This document shows, piece after piece, positions 41,961 to 42,063 of a DNA stretch of 42,063 bases. The translations under genes were made by a program, and so were the position numbers. The DNA is from MADRE2 sp964397015. GTDB lineage: Bacteria > Desulfobacterota > Desulfobacteria > Desulfobacterales > Desulfobacteraceae. Numbering within the stretch: position 1 is the first letter of the stretch; every line of letters starts with the position of its first letter. The DNA lies in assembly GCA_964397015.1 (NCBI GenBank), contig CAYNHL010000015.1:1-42063 (forward strand), in the 5' to 3' direction. The notes under the pieces were generated by a model. That model made no database searches and had not been told where the DNA came from. It saw only the letters and a list, made by a program, of their open reading frames with translations.

Positions 41961-42063
41961 ATGACACACAGCACGCAGAACCTGACAAAACAGATCGCCT
42001 GGAACGGCATAACCGCCATGATCCCGGGCGACTGGGAAATAGACGGCATTGAACCAGACTACC
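41961..42063 (+). CDS. Start of a gene cut by the window end
   Basis: Begins at ATG 41961, 18 bases after the preceding gene, and stays open to the last base (34 codons plus one base). The first residues are MTHSTQNLTKQIAWNGITAM, followed by IPGDWEIDGIEPDY. The protein starts with a tryptophan-containing strand pattern (W..I...IP.DWE) that I cannot assign to a family. Spacing suggests it belongs to the same operon. Confidence 0.5.
   Translation, partial: MTHSTQNLTKQIAWNGITAMIPGDWEIDGIEPDY

Noticed and set aside
1..42063. Search for tRNA, rRNA, CRISPR, insertion sequence and phage genes
   Set aside because: No cloverleaf with CCA end, no spaced direct repeats, no transposase or integrase motif and no terminal repeats were seen by eye. 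A dedicated search tool was not available.

Overview
The window is a gene-dense bacterial chromosome segment, most likely from a sulfate-reducing member of the Desulfobacterota (Desulfobacteraceae-like; the genus cannot be fixed from the sequence). The strongest evidence is a complete hmc operon at 415-6608: a 16-haem cytochrome, a four-cluster ferredoxin subunit, three membrane subunits and an HdrD-like subunit. It is followed by Rrf1- and Rrf2-type regulators, the arrangement known from Desulfovibrio vulgaris. TRAP transport, a sigma-54 activator and a reductive-dehalogenase-like protein also fit an anaerobic marine-type deltaproteobacterium. I see no rRNA, tRNA, CRISPR array, insertion sequence or phage gene.

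Layout. (1) 415-9980, plus strand: hmcABCDEF, a two-domain universal stress protein, a single-domain response regulator (Rrf1-like), a PAS histidine kinase with a degenerate receiver, and an Rrf2 regulator with four clustered cysteines. (2) 9987-16856: a small methyltransferase and a GAF-type sigma-54 activator on the minus strand. Divergent from them is a reductive-dehalogenase-like membrane protein followed by a complete TRAP transporter (dctP, dctQ, dctM). The divergent intergenic region holds a consensus -24/-12 promoter and, about 80 bp further upstream, a nested palindrome. (3) 16918-23203, minus strand: a tightly overlapping six-gene glycan cluster (MurG-like glycosyltransferase, two GT4 enzymes, histidine phosphatase, second MurG-like enzyme, polysaccharide deacetylase). 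(4) 23336-25153: a divergent pair, radical SAM protein and methyltransferase. (5) 25173-30746, minus strand: an ABC exporter with a very unusual nucleotide-binding domain, overlapping a cyclic-nucleotide-binding protein, an RsbW-like kinase, a STAS antagonist and an RsbU-like phosphatase. (6) 30999-42063, plus strand: a four-helix FtsX-type permease, a LolD/MacB-type ATPase, a 1600-residue protein joining an M28-peptidase-like ectodomain to an FtsX permease, two large OPT-like transporters, a small secreted protein, and the start of one more gene cut by the window end.

How they may work together. The Hmc complex is expected to link periplasmic cytochrome c electrons to cytoplasmic thiol/disulfide or ferredoxin-type acceptors through the membrane, with the Rrf genes controlling it. 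The sigma-54 block looks like an inducible module that imports a small carboxylate and passes it to a cytoplasm-facing, corrinoid-dependent reductase. The partner-switching block has no sigma factor and shares overlapping reading frames with the odd exporter, so it probably controls something other than a sigma factor, possibly the exporter. The last block reads as an envelope system for peptides or lipoproteins in which a peptidase fold has lost most of its zinc ligands and become part of an ABC permease.

The most unusual items are the sigma-54/RdhA-like/TRAP cassette, the exporter with a roughly 250-residue insertion carrying repeated helical-subdomain motifs, and the M28-like/FtsX fusion with its miniature partner permease.
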